Positions 7,094 through 14,159 are shown, counted from the stretch's first letter. The stretch: 14,462 bases of DNA from Nostoc sp. GT001 (GCF_030382115.1 NZ_JAUDRJ010000003.1:463554-478015); one strand, 5' to 3'. Numbers and translations are program-made. Notes: a model not told the origin generated them from the sequence alone.

Positions 7094-7669
7094 TTTTTCT
7101 ATGTAGGCTAGTAAATTAATTGAGATATGAGCCTTTTTTTAAATGTAATGAAAAAAAGAAGTTTTTACAAGTTGAGATTTTAAGAACGAGAATCTATCTC
7201 AAATATATTGCTAAATATATACGCTATTTTTTGGTTAAAATGAAGATTTGTAATCTGGTAAAATTAGCGGTAACAGTTCTCAATTGGATAGAAAAATCTA
7301 AGATATAACTTTTGTTCGTAGTGAGCGATTTATCGCTCTGTATAAGAATTTAAAGGGTTAGATCTGCTAATTACGAGGTTTAATCTAAATTAAGCTCTTA
7401 TACTTACATCAAGCAAATCACAACCGTCTTGGGAATATACAGCAGATTGAAATTTGCTGAATTACATAACGTTCCATCTAAAAGCTAGATATCAAGCCTA
7501 TTTAATTGTTGAATTATGATGTAGTAAATAATTTCCGATCCAACTGGTGAAGAGATGGAACTTTCTTGGGTAACAAGTGTCTATCTAGCTATTCTCAGGG
7601 AAAATTTACTTGAAGTTTGAAAGTTAATCGAATACCCTAATCTAGTAGACAATTTTCTCAAGGAAATCT
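7094..7669. other. Divergent spacer between metal pump and small Cys protein
   Basis: 576 bases, AT-rich, with no gene that I trust. One 62-codon plus-strand frame (7120-7308) has Lys/Ile-rich, AT-driven composition and no ribosome binding site, so I reject it. The spacer must hold promoters for both flanking genes. I find no SmtB/ZiaR-like 12-2-12 operator. The only clear element is the dyad at 7323-7338. Confidence 0.6.
7323..7338. promoter_or_regulatory. 16-bp palindrome GAGCGAT-TT-ATCGCTC
   Basis: Perfect 7-base arms with a 2-base centre, in the divergent spacer. The short centre suits a dimeric DNA-binding protein better than a hairpin terminator. Function unknown; regulation of the neighbouring metal pump or small secreted protein is inference. 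Confidence 0.4.
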
Positions 7670-8044
7670 ATGAACAAAAAAATTCTTCTGAATTTGCTTT
7701 CCACTTCCTCAATTTTTGTGTCGATGATGTCTACGCTGGTGGCATTTAACCCTGCCCATGCTAGTATGACTCAGCGATTAATGCACACACAAGATGGTCG
7801 TACCTGTATCACGAACCCACATGGTGGAAAAGATTTTGTGTGCATTCGAGATTCAGAGAGAAAGCAACCTTATACCTCTACACGTTCCTCAACTATTGCC
7901 ACATCAGTATCAGATCAGAATGTTGCCATGTTGAACTTTACTGAAGAGGAAAGCGATGCTGCAATTAAGGTCTTTGGTTGCGACTGTCCATTGTGTGTAA
8001 ATTCTTTGCGTCAGTTGCGCGGTACTGGAAACTTGGTGTACTAA
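7670..8044 (+). CDS. Small exported cysteine-containing protein of unknown function
   Basis: 124 residues from ATG 7670, with AAGGA (7660-7664) 5 bases upstream, which is a good ribosome binding site. A signal peptide is visible: KK, then a hydrophobic stretch and a PAHA site, so cleavage is likely after A31. The mature protein of about 93 residues has five cysteines: C46 (RTCITNP), C58 (FVCIRD) and C104, C106 and C109 in a compact FGCDCPLCV cluster. The C-x-C-x2-C pattern suggests metal binding or disulfide chemistry. It is divergently placed from a P1B metal ATPase, so a periplasmic metal-binding role is an attractive guess. I recognise no family. It ends at TAA 8042-8044, 146 bases before a MITE-like palindrome. 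Confidence 0.8.
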   Translation: MNKKILLNLLSTSSIFVSMMSTLVAFNPAHASMTQRLMHTQDGRTCITNPHGGKDFVCIRDSERKQPYTSTRSSTIATSVSDQNVAMLNFTEEESDAAIKVFGCDCPLCVNSLRQLRGTGNLVY

Positions 8045-8088
8045 GGTTGAATAGCGCTGATAGCGACTATAACTTTTGTTAGATACAC

Positions 8089-8100
8089 GTGATTAATCAC
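8089..8100. promoter_or_regulatory. 12-bp perfect palindrome GTGATTAATCAC
   Basis: Sits 45 bases after the small exported protein gene. It may be a protein-binding site, or the palindrome may be chance in AT-rich DNA. Nothing else is evident in 8045-8190. Confidence 0.3.
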
Positions 8101-8190
8101 CTATAAAAGATATACGAAACCAAAAAAGCATTTTTAACTACCTACCACTACTATTATTTGGCCAAATGTAAATTGATTATTGCGGCGATT

Positions 8191-8398
8191 TGTAGGGGCA
8201 ACCCATGAACATAGGTGTCAAAGTTTTGCCCTCACCCCCAGCCCCTCTCCCATCCGCGAGAGGGGAGGTAGACATTCAATTCCCCTTCTCCCTTGGGAGA
8301 AGGGGTTAGGGGATGAGGGCGTAAGGGATTTGCAAAACGCCTGTCCGATATAGTTTTCGGCTTAAGTTGACACCAACGATCTATTAGTTGCCCCTACA
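8191..8398. repeat. MITE-like imperfect palindrome with 12-bp terminal inverted repeats
   Basis: The ends are perfect inverted repeats of 12 bases: TGTAGGGGCAAC (8191-8202) and its complement (8387-8398). Further inward, GGTGTCAA near 8214 pairs with TTGACACC near 8367. TTTTGC near 8224 and a C-rich/G-rich pair (about 8228-8251 with 8295-8320) continue the symmetry. The element is about 208 bp and encodes nothing. Such dispersed inverted repeats are common between genes in Nostoc-like genomes and can be non-autonomous insertion elements. No clear target duplication flanks the ends. It lies between two convergent genes, so it may also end transcription of both. Confidence 0.7.
8242..8305. terminator. 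Two strong hairpins, possible bidirectional terminator
   Basis: CCCCTCTC (8242-8249) pairs with GAGAGGGG (8258-8265) around 8 bases. CCCCTTCTCCC (8282-8292) pairs with GGGAGAAGGGG (8295-8305), an 11-base near-perfect palindrome. Both are very GC-rich. There is no long T-tract after either arm, so a classical intrinsic terminator is not proven. The position between convergent genes supports a stopping role. Confidence 0.45.
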
Positions 8399-8430
8399 GC
8401 GTCTTTTGTGTAAGTGCTGAGAGAAAAAGA

Positions 8431-11106
8431 CTATTCAACCACCTCATTTACAGGGAATCTATCAATCAACTGCATCGCCCGATAGGCATTGCGCAAGAAA
8501 GAGTCTGGCAAATGGGGAATGTGGGGTATCTGCGACAATAAATCCAGAGTTCTGCGTAAAATTCTCACTACATCGCCTTCATCCAAGGTAGTGTTCTCGC
8601 AGAGTTCAGTCCACTCCATTCCCAGTGCCCATTGTTCGACTATGGCAATTAACTCAAATTCCAACCATATCGGCAGGGCTACGTTATACCGCCGTTGTCG
8701 TTGGAACATTTGGTGGCGAATTCCCCGCAATTTTTTCAAGGCTTCTGCCACTTCATTACTAAGGTCAAAATTAACTTTGCTATCTGGACGGGGCGTTTCC
8801 ATCACCAAAGCCGCTGCTGCTGCTGCTAAATGATGCGGATCTAAATTGTCTAATTCACCACTAGCGAATACTAAACCCAGCCACAATTCATTTTCCCCTC
8901 GAATGGCGGCAGCGATTCGCCCTAATACTGTGGGGACTAAGTTATCCAAAGCGTCAAAATGTTGCAGAATGGCGATTAAATTGAGAAATTCTTCCCAATG
9001 ACGTTGTGACTGTTGCTCTACTTGCCCTTGCAACTGTTCGAGTTCGGCTTCTAGTTCTACATAGCGGGCTCGACGCTTGAAAAGCGTTGCGGCATTGCCT
9101 GATTGATGTAGGGGATGAGCTTCTAATTGCTCTTGAATAGCGGTAACGTGACTGAGTTGTTCCGCTACTTCTGGTGCTAGATGCAAAGATTCTATCGGAT
9201 TGGGAATACGCACAGCGATCGCAAAGCTTTCTTCGTTACCACGGCGTGACTGTCCTGGCTTCAAAGGCATCTCTGGCGGTGGCAGTACATTAGGTGGCAC
9301 CTCAATTCGCGGCAGTTCGGCATACAAATCGACTACATCCCCTGTAGTTGCTACATACCAGCGGTTATCGTGCCCCAAGCATACCAAGTAAGGAGCTTGA
9401 CCAGAACCCGGCGATTTTCCCACTAAAACTGCGGTTACGGGTGAAGACACTGTGATATTTTTGCCCTTGAGACTCAATAGAGTTCCTGACACTGCAAAGC
9501 CCAACATCATCCCCAATTCTTCTTGTCTGTCGTCCTGTGCTTGCTCTTGCAAGGTTTTCAATATCTGGCGTTCCACCTTCAGGCGTTGCCGCAATTTCTC
9601 ATAAACAGCCAGTTCATTTTCATTAACTGCGGCGATTTGCTCATGAAGTTGAGCTAATTGGGTTTGCAATTCGGCAATCTCATCGTATTCTGGCCGTAAA
9701 TGCAAGGTCGCCATATACTGCCCAAAACTGCGCTCTATCAGTTCCCTGGTTTGCTCTAGGGTATGGGTTTGCAACAAGTTGAGTACCATGCCGTAACTGG
9801 GCGTAAACTGACTTACTAGAGGGTCTGGCTTGGATGTTCCCAAATACGCCGCTTCTTTGGCTCCTTCAAAGGGAGTTTGGACTGTCACCACATGACCTTG
9901 TTTATCCATCCCCCGCCGGCCTGCTCGTCCCGCCATTTGCAAGAATTCGGAAGCGTTCAACAGGCGGTGTCCGGTGTCGGTACGCTTGGAAAGGGTAGAA
10001 ATTACCGTTGTTCGAGCGGGCATATTAATTCCCGCTGCTAGTGTCTCAGTGGCGAATACTACTTTAATCAGCCCTTGCTGAAATAGTTCTTCTACCAGTG
10101 CTTTCCAAGCAGGTAAAATCCCCGCGTGGTGAGCAGCAATTCCTCGATACAGGGGTGCAATTTGTCCAGAACGCCCTGCTTCAGGATTGCGGGCTAAAAA
10201 GTCATCAATCTGTTGCCGCAAAATCTGAGACTCTTCATTATTTACCAGCCATAAGTCACCCACTTCTGCCACCGCTTTATCACATCCCCGGCGGCTGAAA
10301 ATAAAGTAAATTGCTGGTAGCATATCCCGTTGTTCTAACTGGCTCAAGGTATAAATTATACCGGGAGCTTCCGGTCTGCCATTTCTCCCCCTATCCCTTT
10401 CTCCCCCCTTCCCCTTTTTTTTCTGAAGCCGGGGGTTAATTTTGGTTTTGCTATCATTCAGCAGGGGGAATAAACCTTTAGGATTGCAAAAGTGAAATTC
10501 TAAGGGGACTGGGCGAAAATCGGAGTAAATCAGGTCTGTTGGGCCGTGAACGCGATTTAGCCAATCGGTGAGTTGATCGCTGTTGGCAACCGTTGCTGAG
10601 AGGGCTGCCAGTTGGACTTCACGGGGACAATAGATGATTGATTCTTCCCAAACTGTACCGCGCTGGCGATCGTTCATGTAGTGGCACTCATCAAGTATCA
10701 CTGCTTCAACGTCTACCAATGAGATGCCGATTTGCCCGATGGGTGTACCATAGAGCATATTTCGGAAAATTTCTGTGGTCATCACCAAAATCGGTGCATC
10801 CCTGTGAATGGAAGCATCTCCAGTTAATAGCCCGACTTGATCAAACCCGAATTTTTCTCGAAAGTCACGTAATTTTTGATTAGACAGCGCCTTCAGGGGA
10901 GTAGTATAAAATACACGCTTCCCTCGTGATAGGGCACGATAAATGGCGTATTCCCCGACTAATGTTTTGCCCGAACCTGTGGGGGCACATACGACTACGG
11001 AGCGTCCAGCGTTTAGGGACGCGATCGCTTCTTTTTGAAACTGATCCAGATCAAAGGGAAATATAGTCCCTAAGTCAAGTTCTGGAGACGGTGCAGGATA
11101 ATTCAC
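8431..11106 (-). CDS. Ski2/Mtr4-like DExH-box RNA helicase (DSHCT type)
   Basis: 891 residues from GTG 11106. A TGA codon lies immediately upstream in frame, so the start cannot be earlier. Motif I is APTGSGKT (41-48), motif Ia is TTPLKALSNQK, motif II is DECH (139-142), motif III is SAT (170-172) and motif VI is QMAGRAGRRGMD (390-401). The long C-terminal half contains a coiled-coil stretch and a DSHCT-like helical domain, as in cyanobacterial and plastid (ISE2-like) relatives. It probably unwinds RNA in RNA decay or ribosome-related processing; this role is from family knowledge. A Lys/Gly/Arg-rich insert (229-246) lies between the two RecA-like domains, encoded by an unusual purine tract. 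The frame is intact. It is a single gene in its own unit, since proC ends 112 bases upstream. Confidence 0.9.
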   Translation of the reverse strand: MNYPAPSPELDLGTIFPFDLDQFQKEAIASLNAGRSVVVCAPTGSGKTLVGEYAIYRALSRGKRVFYTTPLKALSNQKLRDFREKFGFDQVGLLTGDASIHRDAPILVMTTEIFRNMLYGTPIGQIGISLVDVEAVILDECHYMNDRQRGTVWEESIIYCPREVQLAALSATVANSDQLTDWLNRVHGPTDLIYSDFRPVPLEFHFCNPKGLFPLLNDSKTKINPRLQKKKGKGGERDRGRNGRPEAPGIIYTLSQLEQRDMLPAIYFIFSRRGCDKAVAEVGDLWLVNNEESQILRQQIDDFLARNPEAGRSGQIAPLYRGIAAHHAGILPAWKALVEELFQQGLIKVVFATETLAAGINMPARTTVISTLSKRTDTGHRLLNASEFLQMAGRAGRRGMDKQGHVVTVQTPFEGAKEAAYLGTSKPDPLVSQFTPSYGMVLNLLQTHTLEQTRELIERSFGQYMATLHLRPEYDEIAELQTQLAQLHEQIAAVNENELAVYEKLRQRLKVERQILKTLQEQAQDDRQEELGMMLGFAVSGTLLSLKGKNITVSSPVTAVLVGKSPGSGQAPYLVCLGHDNRWYVATTGDVVDLYAELPRIEVPPNVLPPPEMPLKPGQSRRGNEESFAIAVRIPNPIESLHLAPEVAEQLSHVTAIQEQLEAHPLHQSGNAATLFKRRARYVELEAELEQLQGQVEQQSQRHWEEFLNLIAILQHFDALDNLVPTVLGRIAAAIRGENELWLGLVFASGELDNLDPHHLAAAAAALVMETPRPDSKVNFDLSNEVAEALKKLRGIRHQMFQRQRRYNVALPIWLEFELIAIVEQWALGMEWTELCENTTLDEGDVVRILRRTLDLLSQIPHIPHLPDSFLRNAYRAMQLIDRFPVNEVVE
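10387..10414 (-). other. Possible G-quadruplex tract in the helicase gene
   Basis: On the coding (minus) strand four G-runs of 4, 6, 3 and 5 bases are separated by loops of 2, 5 and 3 bases, which fits the G3+N1-7 pattern. An A8 run lies directly upstream on that strand. The tract encodes the KGKGGERDRG linker. Confidence 0.6.
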
Positions 11107-11172
11107 TCAATCACATTTGCAACCAGATTGTTTACTATACTAACGAGTCTTTTGTCAACTTCGTTAGGTTAA

Positions 11173-11214
11173 GAGTTAGGAGTGAGGAGTTAAAACTCAT
11201 AACTCATAACTCAT
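11173..11214. repeat. Heptamer repeat AACTCAT x3 with inverted partner
   Basis: AACTCAT repeats at 11194-11214. GAGTTAGGAGTGAGGAGTT (11173-11191) is complementary to the following heptamers at 16 of 19 positions, so the block can fold. It lies just downstream of the proC stop and before the helicase gene. No T-tract follows, so it is a weak terminator candidate. It is a typical cyanobacterial short tandem repeat block. Confidence 0.75.
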
Positions 11215-11218
11215 AACT

Positions 11219-12037
11219 TTATTTTCCCAGTTCTTGCGATCGCTCTGTGGCAGCTTTGACTGCTTCAATTAAAGCGGAACGAAATCCTGCCTGTTCTAGC
11301 TTGGCAATCCCGGCAATGGTTGTACCTCCGGGGCTGGTAACACGATCTTTGAGTTCTGCTGGGTGCATTTTGGTTTCCTGCAACAGTTTTGCTGTTCCCA
11401 GTACGGTTTGCAAGGCTAGTTGATTGGCAATTACTCTAGGTAAACCTGCGGCTACTCCGCCATCTGCAAGTGCTTCTATTAACAACGCCACGTAAGCGGG
11501 GCCGCTACCAGATAGCCCTGTAACTGCATCCATCAGCCCTTCTGAAACTTCTACGACTTCACCCACAGCAGAAAAAACTTGCTGTGCTATTTGGTGATGC
11601 AAGGCATTGGTATATGCACCGAAACAAATCGCAGTAACTCCTGCTCCTACTGTTGCCGGGGTGTTGGGCATTGCTCTAATCACTGGCAATTGCACAAACG
11701 CTGCTTCTAGCTGACTTAAGAGCACACCCGCCAAAATAGAAATGATGAGAGGTGAATGTTCTCTATTAAGAATATCAATATCTGCTAATTCTTGAGCGAT
11801 CGCGCTAAATACCTGGGGTTTCACTGCCAAAAATAGAACTTCTTTTGCTTCAGTGAAAACCTGGCTATTATCTGTCGTCACAGTAACACCGTATTGCTGC
11901 TTTAAAAAATCTAGGCGTGAAGATAGCGGTTCGCTAACTATGACTTCTGATGATTGATAAATTCCACGCGTGATAAGGCGGGATAAGAGCGCTTCTCCCA
12001 TTACCCCACCACCAATTAAGCCAAATTTTATAGTCAT
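11219..12037 (-). CDS. proC: Pyrroline-5-carboxylate reductase
   Basis: 272 residues, the normal length. It catalyses the last step of proline synthesis, reducing 1-pyrroline-5-carboxylate with NAD(P)H. The N-terminal Rossmann motif is GGGVMG (9-14), with AVKPQVF near 71-77 and RAMPNTP at 121-127. The C-terminal dimerisation and substrate part shows SGSGPAY (176-182) and DRVTSPGGTT (231-240). The start ATG (12037-12035) lies inside the heptamer repeat block, and no ribosome binding site precedes it. It follows sepF by 106 bases on the same strand, so it is probably the last gene of the pipX-pipY-sepF-proC cluster. All key motifs are present, so I expect it to be functional. Confidence 0.97.
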   Translation of the reverse strand: MTIKFGLIGGGVMGEALLSRLITRGIYQSSEVIVSEPLSSRLDFLKQQYGVTVTTDNSQVFTEAKEVLFLAVKPQVFSAIAQELADIDILNREHSPLIISILAGVLLSQLEAAFVQLPVIRAMPNTPATVGAGVTAICFGAYTNALHHQIAQQVFSAVGEVVEVSEGLMDAVTGLSGSGPAYVALLIEALADGGVAAGLPRVIANQLALQTVLGTAKLLQETKMHPAELKDRVTSPGGTTIAGIAKLEQAGFRSALIEAVKAATERSQELGK

Positions 12038-12086
12038 TAGTCATTAGTCATTAGTCATTGGTCATTAGTCGTTTGTCATTTGTCAC
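12031..12086. repeat. Eight tandem heptamers (TAGTCAT type) at the proC start
   Basis: Consecutive 7-base units: TAGTCAT four times, then TGGTCAT, TAGTCGT, TTGTCAT and TTGTCAC. The first unit contains the reverse complement of the proC ATG. On the minus strand the pattern is ATGACTA, which creates serial ATG and TAA codons. Degeneration increases away from the gene, as expected if the array grew toward it. Confidence 0.95.
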
Positions 12087-12115
12087 CATGAGCAAAACCC
12101 AGGACAAATGACAAA
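12072..12115. terminator. Hairpin between sepF and proC
   Basis: TTTGTCATTTGTC (12072-12084) pairs perfectly with GACAAATGACAAA (12103-12115) around an 18-base loop. It partly overlaps the heptamer block. It may act as an attenuator or mRNA stabiliser between sepF and proC; a T-tract is not seen, so it is unlikely to be an efficient intrinsic terminator. Confidence 0.45.
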
Positions 12116-12143
12116 GGACAAAGGACTAACTACTAATTTAACT

Positions 12144-12749
12144 TTATTGTGCCATCCGGTTAGTTTCGTTGCCCCAGCTTTGATTTGGAGTACCTGTTGT
12201 CGGACGGGAAGGACGTACTGGTGGTTGTGGTACTTCATGAAGAACGCCACCTTGGGTACTAACTTGGACACAACTTGGTGTAAACAAAAAGATGCTCTCT
12301 CCGATGCGCTCTTGATGTCCATCTAGTGCGTAAGTACCACCTGCTACAAAATCTACTGCTCGTTGAGCTTGATCTGGATCCATGATTGTCAGATTTAATA
12401 CCACTGACTTGCGTTCGCGCAACGCTTGAATTGCCTGGGGCATTTCTTCAAAGGTGCGTGGTTCGAGTACTAAAACTTCCGAAATTCCGTTAATTGCTCC
12501 TGGCATACCAATCACATTCCCCATTGGCTTTGAACCTGCTGTCATATCATCTCCCATTGTAGGCACTGGTTCCCGCCAGCGTCGATTTTGAGCGGCTGGA
12601 TTCTCTTGTGGTGCTGGCTGGGGATTTTCTTGCTGATACAGATTTTGATAATTATTATTATCTGTTTCTGGTTCTTCTTCGTAATACTCGTATTCTACTT
12701 GCTCATTTAGACCCACAAAGTCTCTGAGTTTGGAAAAAATGTTGTTCAT
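12144..12749 (-). CDS. sepF: Cell division protein SepF
   Basis: 201 residues from ATG 12749. AGGAGA (12761-12766) lies 11 bases before the start, a slightly long spacing. SepF (Cdv2 in Synechococcus) anchors FtsZ to the membrane at the division site. Residues 1-14 ([14 protein letters not shown]) form the amphipathic membrane helix. Residues 15-88 are a disordered Glu/Gln/Pro/Asn-rich linker. The conserved SepF domain is about 91-164, with [22 protein letters not shown] (G137-G138) and ESIFLFTP. The C-terminal tail is Pro/Thr/Asn-rich. It lies between pipY (367-base spacer) and proC. The long spacer has a perfect TATAAT, so it probably has its own promoter. Confidence 0.96.
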   Translation of the reverse strand: MNNIFSKLRDFVGLNEQVEYEYYEEEPETDNNNYQNLYQQENPQPAPQENPAAQNRRWREPVPTMGDDMTAGSKPMGNVIGMPGAINGISEVLVLEPRTFEEMPQAIQALRERKSVVLNLTIMDPDQAQRAVDFVAGGTYALDGHQERIGESIFLFTPSCVQVSTQGGVLHEVPQPPVRPSRPTTGTPNQSWGNETNRMAQ

Positions 12750-12859
12750 TGTGTGTGTACTCTCCTGGTGCGAATAGCCTGTATTGACTTGGCTGAGGAT
12801 TAGTTGAAATAGGAGCGCTCGCTACATCGGTGGATACTTCAGCAACTGTATTGCTAGTT

Positions 12860-12873
12860 GTAGCCCATACTAC
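12860..12873. promoter_or_regulatory. GTA-N8-TAC (NtcA-like) sequence
   Basis: GTAGCCCATACTAC fits the GTAN8TAC core of NtcA sites. It lies downstream of the predicted sepF -10 box, within the leader, not at the usual -41 position, so it may be chance. If real it would act as a repressor site and link sepF to nitrogen control. Confidence 0.25.
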
Positions 12874-12942
12874 GGGTTTTGGCGATGAACTGACACTTAT
12901 TGGAAAGGTCTGTGCATCGCCTAAACATAATAATGAGTAAAG

Positions 12943-12948
12943 ATTATA
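12943..12948 (-). promoter_or_regulatory. Candidate sepF -10 box TATAAT
   Basis: Perfect TATAAT on the minus strand. With an 18- or 17-base spacer the -35 region is only GTTTCC/TTTCCT, a poor match. Transcription would start about 185-190 bases before the sepF ATG. Confidence 0.4.
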
Positions 12949-13071
12949 TCCTACGGTTTATCCGAAGGAAACTTCTTTATACCCCATTTTCCCTTGGCGA
13001 TTGCTCTTGTCAATACTATATCCTTTGTTTCCGATTGCACCAGTCTGTTACAAAATTCTTGTCATCAAATC

Positions 13072-13121
13072 CTTAGCTTCGATTAATACTGCCCTACAAG
13101 GCTGATGATTAATCGGCTAAG
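13072..13121. terminator. Hairpin across the pipY stop codon
   Basis: CTTAGC (13072-13077), a TT bulge and CGATTAAT (13080-13087) pair with ATTAATCG (13108-13115) and GCTAAG (13116-13121), giving a 14-bp stem with a 2-base bulge and a 20-base loop. The pipY stop codon is inside the right arm. No T-tract follows on the minus strand, so attenuation or RNA processing between pipY and sepF is more likely than full termination. Confidence 0.5.
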
Positions 13122-13785
13122 AGCGATCGCCAAACAAGATTGTTCCTAATCGTACCATCGTTGTGCCTGCTTGCACTGCCAGTTCGTAGTCGCCTGACAT
13201 ACCCATAGATAGGTGCTGCATTTTAATATGCGACCAGTTTTGCTCCTGGATTTCTTTGGCTAGCTCACGATTGCGATTAAACACACTGAGAATTTCAGAA
13301 TCTTTTAATCCTGATGGCGGAATTGTCATCAAACCTTGAATTTGTAAATTTTTGTATTGATTGAGTGTGGGTAAATCAGCCAAAAGTTCTGGCACACTCC
13401 AACCAGACTTGTTGGGATCGGGGAGAATTTTCACTTGCAGGCAAACCTGGGGACTCACTCCTAGCTGTTGCGCCAATTGGTCTAAGCGCTGTGCCAGCTT
13501 CAAATTATCCACGGAGTGAATCCAAGGGAAATGCTCGATGGCTTTTTTGGCTTTATTGCTTTGCAAATGTCCAATAAAGTGCCAGGTAATATCCGGTAAG
13601 TCTTGCAACTCGGCTTGTTTGCTGGCAGCTTCTTGGATACGACTTTCCCCGAAATCACGAATTCCGGCGTTGTATGCAGACCGAATGGCCTGGGCAGAAA
13701 CTTGCTTGCTAACAGCAATCAATTTGACTGAAGTTGGCAGTGAGGAACGAATGGAAAGAATACGTTCGGAAATCGAACTGTTCAT
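13117..13785 (-). CDS. pipY: PLP homeostasis protein YggS/PipY (PLPBP family)
   Basis: 222 residues from ATG 13785, which overlaps the pipX stop by four bases (ATGA). Such coupling is the known arrangement in cyanobacteria. The fold is a single-domain TIM barrel like alanine racemase. The PLP-binding lysine is K27 in LIAVSKQ. Other family signatures are FGESRIQEA (45-53), HFIGHLQSNK (69-78), GLMTIPP and SMGMSGDYELA (193-203), with RLGTILFG near the C-terminus. It has no known enzyme activity; it buffers PLP and affects amino-acid and keto-acid balance. The length is normal. The mRNA 3' end carries a hairpin over the stop codon. Confidence 0.96.
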   Translation of the reverse strand: MNSSISERILSIRSSLPTSVKLIAVSKQVSAQAIRSAYNAGIRDFGESRIQEAASKQAELQDLPDITWHFIGHLQSNKAKKAIEHFPWIHSVDNLKLAQRLDQLAQQLGVSPQVCLQVKILPDPNKSGWSVPELLADLPTLNQYKNLQIQGLMTIPPSGLKDSEILSVFNRNRELAKEIQEQNWSHIKMQHLSMGMSGDYELAVQAGTTMVRLGTILFGDRS

Positions 13786-14060
13786 TGGAAGGTGCGCTGG
13801 AAAACACTCTGAAGCTGATCGTACTCCTGAGAATGCCCACTGCGCCGCAGGGTACGTAAGCGATTTTCCAACATCATTCTCGCCTCAGTACGTCCTAGAG
13901 ACTGGAATTTAACACCTTTAACGTCATTTGCCACCAAAAAAAATAAGCGCTGAGCATAAAGTGTGGTGAACAAATCCTGGTTCTCATCAACCATACAGAT
14001 TTTGTAGAGTAAACCCCAAGTTGGATGGTTTATGTAAGTTTCTGCGTTTTCTGGATTCAT
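13782..14060 (-). CDS. pipX: PipX, PII-interacting coactivator of NtcA
   Basis: 92 residues from ATG 14060, very close to the usual 89-92. PipX binds PII (GlnB) when nitrogen is plentiful and the nitrogen regulator NtcA when 2-oxoglutarate is high. The N-terminal Tudor-like domain contains NHPTWGLLYKIC (11-22) and LYAQRLFFLVA (34-44). The C-terminal helices contain GRTEARMMLENRL (56-68) and QEYDQLQSVFQ. The gene overlaps pipY. No Shine-Dalgarno is seen. The leader contains a 10-bp direct repeat, a likely promoter and a long inverted repeat. Confidence 0.97.
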   Translation of the reverse strand: MNPENAETYINHPTWGLLYKICMVDENQDLFTTLYAQRLFFLVANDVKGVKFQSLGRTEARMMLENRLRTLRRSGHSQEYDQLQSVFQRTFQ

Positions 14061-14065
14061 TTAAG

Positions 14066-14086
14066 AGTCAAGGTGTAGTCAAGGTG
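14066..14086. repeat. 10-bp direct repeat AGTCAAGGTG in the pipX leader
   Basis: Copies at 14066-14075 and 14077-14086, with an 11-base period, so both lie on the same DNA face. It falls between the pipX start and its predicted promoter, so it is part of the mRNA leader. Confidence 0.6.
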
Positions 14087-14090
14087 GAAG

Positions 14091-14119
14091 TATATATATC
14101 TTTTCGCAGTGAATTCCAA
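14091..14119 (-). promoter_or_regulatory. Candidate pipX promoter
   Basis: TTGGAA (14114-14119) and TATATA (14091-14096), separated by 17 bases. Both are fair matches to sigma-70 boxes (4/6 and 5/6). Transcription would start about 25 bases upstream of the ATG. Confidence 0.45.
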
Positions 14120-14159
14120 ACATTCAGACGATAATACCAACATTCGTCAGAATATTTGG
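14116..14159. promoter_or_regulatory. 16-bp-arm inverted repeat upstream of pipX
   Basis: CCAAACATTCAGACGA (14116-14131) and TCGTCAGAATATTTGG (14144-14159) match as inverted repeats at 14 of 16 positions around a 12-base centre. The left arm overlaps the predicted pipX -35 box. It is not a GTAN8TAC NtcA site. An operator for an unidentified dimeric regulator is likely, a hairpin is the alternative. Confidence 0.55.

Larger units (their letters stand above)
12750..13116. other. sepF leader spacer
   Basis: 367 bases with no credible gene. It holds a TATAAT box, an NtcA-like GTA-N8-TAC sequence and, at its right end, the pipY hairpin. A startless frame of about 80 codons (Ser/Thr/Pro-rich) crosses it on the minus strand but has no ATG, GTG or TTG, so I do not call it. 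Confidence 0.6.

Noticed and set aside
7120..7308. Plus-strand frame of 62 codons upstream of the metal ATPase
   Set aside because: Lys/Ile/Tyr-rich translation typical of AT-rich noncoding DNA, no ribosome binding site and no recognisable motif.
8242..8305. CRISPR-like repeat array
   Set aside because: The repeats are inverted hairpins of one palindromic element, with no regular spacers.
12706..12957. Minus-strand open frame with Ser/Thr/Pro-rich translation over the sepF leader
   Set aside because: No ATG, GTG or TTG start in frame and it overlaps the well-supported sepF N-terminus in another frame.
13008..13013. TTGACA as -35 box for sepF
   Set aside because: The spacing to TATAAA (26 bases) and to TATAAT is far from 17, so it does not form a sigma-70 promoter.
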